Source: a virus. From it: a DNA stretch of 23,035 nt. How positions within the stretch are numbered: the first letter of the stretch is position 1; each line of letters starts with the position of its first letter. Below, in pieces: positions 21,492 through 23,035 of the stretch. The translations under genes were made by a program, and so were the position numbers. The stretch spans positions 547-23,581 of the IMG/VR virus record IMGVR_UViG_3300029787_003386. The stretch is one strand, 5' to 3'. The notes beneath the pieces are model-generated. The model was given only the letters and a program-made list of their open reading frames with translations, made no database searches and had not been told where the DNA came from.

Positions 21492-21945
21492 CTTGTTCTA
21501 TTACCGTAAGAGTTATATATTGTCCGTCGCTAGAATAGGATATATTATTTCCTTCAAGGTTAATCGTTCCTGAAGTATTACTATCTTCGCCAAATAAATT
21601 ATTTACTAATTGTCTAGAAAGTTCAGCATACACCCTGCTTTCAAGGTTTCTTATAAACCTAGCTACCGTTGAACTTTCTTTTTCTCTTTCAAGATCTTCG
21701 ATTTGTTGTTGTAGAGCTTCTTCAATAGCCTTTTTTCTGCTTGCCTCTTGATTTTCTATGGTTAAATAATGAGAAGAAGTTTGTTCTCCAGAAAAACTTG
21801 GTGATTTAAATTTAAAACTTATTTCTTCTGCAGCGAGAGTTTGTATTTGACTAAACACTACAGCAAAAAACATAAAGGCGATGCCGATCATACCGAACCA
21901 ATATTCAATTTTTCTTTCTGTTTCTGTTTTCTTTCTTTTCATCAT
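21442..21945 (-). CDS. csgF: CsgF-like curli assembly factor
   Basis: This 167-residue protein has a charged N-terminus (KRKKTETERK), a hydrophobic signal or anchor (about 17-36), and a mature start near Glu40 followed by ISFKFKSPSFSGEQ. That matches the CsgF N-terminus (FQFRNPNFGG in E. coli), the part that plugs into the CsgG barrel and forms a second constriction. The C-terminus (TLTVIEQDGTETSITLP) parallels the CsgF end. A helical insert with long charged stretches (about 65-115) is present. In E. coli CsgF is at the cell surface and couples CsgG to nucleation. The ATG at 21945 overlaps the upstream gene by 41 nt; an ATG at 21891 is an alternative but loses the basic n-region. Confidence 0.88.
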   Translation of the reverse strand: MMKRKKTETERKIEYWFGMIGIAFMFFAVVFSQIQTLAAEEISFKFKSPSFSGEQTSSHYLTIENQEASRKKAIEEALQQQIEDLEREKESSTVARFIRNLESRVYAELSRQLVNNLFGEDSNTSGTINLEGNNISYSSDGQYITLTVIEQDGTETSITLPINSFTF

Positions 21946-22168
21946 CTTTTAATTCAAGTACAGTATTTACTTTTTCTTGTAATCTTATCATATCCTGATC
22001 TAAAAGACGTAATTGATCTGTAAGCCTAATAATTGTACTTTTCATTTCTTCTACTGCAGGATCTATAGTATTAGTTATTGTTTGCCAAACATAGTAAACA
22101 AAGTAACCTAAACCCACGACCATAACTACAGGAAAACCAAAATCGGCGACTATTTGAACTATGTCCAT
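21905..22168 (-). CDS. Small single-span membrane protein, copy B of a tandem pair
   Basis: This 87-residue protein has one N-terminal membrane segment (about 10-31, FGFPVVMVVGLGYFVYYVWQ) and then an amphipathic helical tail with IRLTDQLRLLDQDMIRLQEK (46-65). The layout and sequence match the neighbouring 97-residue protein: both have FG/VG-xPV or PIxG segments, a YF(V/I) in the helix, then (D/N)D/xDMIR or NDIIRI and LELKDD or LDLKPD. This points to an ancient tandem duplication. The fold resembles small holin-like or YvrJ-type proteins, but function is not shown. Its TAATG start is coupled to the preceding gene. It may help form a membrane lesion or anchor the curli block's envelope proteins. 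Confidence 0.6.
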   Translation of the reverse strand: MDIVQIVADFGFPVVMVVGLGYFVYYVWQTITNTIDPAVEEMKSTIIRLTDQLRLLDQDMIRLQEKVNTVLELKDDEKKENRNRKKN

Positions 22169-22461
22169 TAATCTCTCCTAGCATCAATTTTACCGTCTTC
22201 TACAAAGTTTTCTGCTCTTGCTATCCTATCTAAGTCTGGTTTTAAATCTAGTGCACTTGAAACACTTGTGTCAATTCTAATAATATCATTATTCATAATA
22301 GAAGCTCTAGTAATTAACATTTTAGTTATTCCTTGTATAGTTTTTATTTCACTTACTAAACCTTCCATTAGTTGTTTCATAACTAAAAATATAAAATAAG
22401 CCATTACCAATGCACCAGCTATAGGAACACCTACCTCAGCAATGAGGTTAAACATTTCCAT
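22168..22461 (-). CDS. Small single-span membrane protein, copy A of a tandem pair
   Basis: This 97-residue protein has one membrane helix (about 8-29, with GVPIAGALVMAYFIFLVMKQ) and a cytosolic or periplasmic amphipathic tail with IMNNDIIRIDTSVSSALDLK. It lines up with the 87-residue neighbour over the membrane span and the DIIR...LDLK segment, so the two are paralogues with a diverged C-terminus (here acidic, then DARRD). Both are joined by TAATG junctions. They lie in a run of small membrane proteins next to a two-span holin candidate, so lysis timing or pore formation is a fair guess, but no experiment or close family supports it from sequence alone. Confidence 0.6.
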   Translation of the reverse strand: MEMFNLIAEVGVPIAGALVMAYFIFLVMKQLMEGLVSEIKTIQGITKMLITRASIMNNDIIRIDTSVSSALDLKPDLDRIARAENFVEDGKIDARRD

Positions 22462-22811
22462 TAGTTTTCGCCTTTAAATTTTTTGCTTTGTCCTGAGGTG
22501 CCTGCGTAGATACCAAATACTGCTGCCATCGCACCAACGACTATAGAGACTAAGGCTGATTGTTCTAGATTAGGTTCAGGTAAAGCCATAAACCATATTA
22601 CTACTTTGTAAAGAAGCACTATATAAACACTTACAAATATTCTTGGAAATATTCGCCAAGCATCTACGGTTTTAGCTAGATGTACCCATTTTATAAAAGG
22701 GTTGTCTCCGTTATTCTTTGGACTAACATCTATATCAAGTTCAAGTTTTCTTTTTATAGGTGTTTCTTTTTCTACAATAGTGTTGTCTGTTATAATTTTT
22801 TCTTCGCTCAT
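22461..22811 (-). CDS. Two-span membrane protein, holin candidate
   Basis: This 116-residue protein has a polar, charged N-terminus (1-50), then two membrane segments at about 56-76 (IFVSVYIVLLYKVVIWFMAL) and 85-105 (ALVSIVVGAMAAVFGIYAGT), ending in a basic tail (SGQSKKFKGEN). The short loop with PEPNLEQS joins the spans. This is the class II holin layout, and WRIFPR plus WFMALP(E/D)P are features I recall from small membrane proteins of marine phages annotated as holins. The endolysin here lacks a signal, so a holin is required, and this is the best candidate. It overlaps the 60-residue gene by 4 nt (ATGA). Moderate confidence, as many small membrane proteins share this topology. Confidence 0.55.
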   Translation of the reverse strand: MSEEKIITDNTIVEKETPIKRKLELDIDVSPKNNGDNPFIKWVHLAKTVDAWRIFPRIFVSVYIVLLYKVVIWFMALPEPNLEQSALVSIVVGAMAAVFGIYAGTSGQSKKFKGEN

Positions 22812-22990
22812 ATAAATTTAGTAAGAACTATTGCTCCTACAATAAATGGGTAAACACCCCAAAGTAAATTTTCTAAACGTCTAAATTTCTCAGACCCTTC
22901 TTCAAGACGTTTTTCAATATTTTCATAACGTAGAACACACTCTTTTTCATGCGTTTCTATTTTATGTAAAGCGTCTTTAGTTGTCGCCAT
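22808..22990 (-). CDS. Small XhlA-like membrane protein
   Basis: This 60-residue protein has an N-terminal charged coiled-coil segment (LHKIETHEKECVLRYENIEK) and a C-terminal membrane helix (about 41-58, LENLLWGVYPFIVGAIVLTK across the boundary). This reversed layout (helix then anchor) is that of XhlA-type haemolysin or lysis accessory proteins. It lies beside a holin candidate, consistent with a lysis accessory or antiholin, but the match is architectural and not proven. Its ATG shares a base with the upstream stop (TAATG). Confidence 0.55.
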   Translation of the reverse strand: MATTKDALHKIETHEKECVLRYENIEKRLEEGSEKFRRLENLLWGVYPFIVGAIVLTKFI

Positions 22991-23035
22991 TATTTTTTCT
23001 TTTTACGACGAGTATATGCTTCGTTTTCTGGTGTG
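22990..23035 (-). CDS. C-terminal end of an upstream gene (partial)
   Basis: Only the last 14 codons are visible, reading TPENEAYTRRKKKK then TAA. The stop shares a base with the ATG of the 60-residue gene (TAATG), so it belongs to the same operon. The tail is strongly basic (RRKKKK). The product cannot be identified from this fragment. Confidence 0.6.
   Translation of the reverse strand, partial: TPENEAYTRRKKKK

Noticed and set aside
17117-21945. Bacterial chromosome origin of the segment (host curli locus rather than phage)
   Set aside because: Flanked on both sides by phage lysis genes with overlapping coupled junctions and the same AT-rich composition, so it is an integral part of the phage genome here.
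1-23035. Integrase, attachment site, transposon or CRISPR array
   Set aside because: No recombinase motif, terminal inverted repeats, tRNA fragment or regularly spaced repeats were found.

Overview
The window is AT-rich and almost wall-to-wall coding. It looks like part of a lytic tailed-phage genome (Caudoviricetes) infecting a Gram-negative, probably marine, bacterium. It holds a virus-type primase, two helicases, a run of large Gly/Ala-rich virion proteins, a GH24 endolysin, a nested spanin pair and holin-type membrane proteins. The spanins and the outer-membrane CsgG homologue require a host with two membranes. The resemblance to uncultured marine (Mediterranean-type) phages is recollection of the families, not a search result. 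Terminase, portal and capsid genes are not seen and would lie outside the window. No integrase, tRNA, insertion sequence or CRISPR array was found.

Layout. (1) 1-3402, minus strand: replication block with an SF1 helicase (cut by the window edge), an archaeo-eukaryotic-type primase that starts on TTG, a candidate ssDNA-binding protein and a coiled-coil protein. (2) 3403-3775: the only long non-coding stretch, a divergent control region with several hairpins. (3) 3776-5218: the only plus-strand gene, a SNF2-type helicase. (4) 5222-15994, minus strand: seven genes for virion or DNA-ejection-type proteins. (5) 15995-17124: endolysin and overlapping spanins. (6) 17117-21945: an unusual cargo block encoding a CHASE2-class III adenylate cyclase, a secreted FecR-domain protein, a curlin-repeat protein, the CsgG outer-membrane secretion channel and its partner CsgF. 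(7) 21905-22990: four small membrane proteins, including two tandem paralogues and likely holin/antiholin candidates, then the last codons of another gene.

How the genes may work together. Blocks 5 to 7 form one minus-strand run whose genes overlap or nearly abut. The curli-like secretion apparatus plus the cyclase therefore sits inside the lysis region, between the small membrane proteins and the spanins/endolysin. A plausible reading (inference) is that the infected cell is given an outer-membrane CsgG-CsgF channel and a secreted amyloid-type protein, while a FecR/CHASE2 envelope sensor makes cAMP. Possible uses are surface remodelling, aggregation or superinfection control, metabolic reprogramming, or outer-membrane disruption at lysis. 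Marine phages carrying csgGF have, as I recall, been reported before. The linked FecR-CHASE2 cyclase and curlin-repeat cargo make this locus worth a close look.

Most junctions are TAATG or ATGA (translational coupling). Five junctions overlap further, by 8 to 92 nt, always in the same relative frame. Four of those encode the N-terminus of an exported protein inside the tail of the gene upstream.
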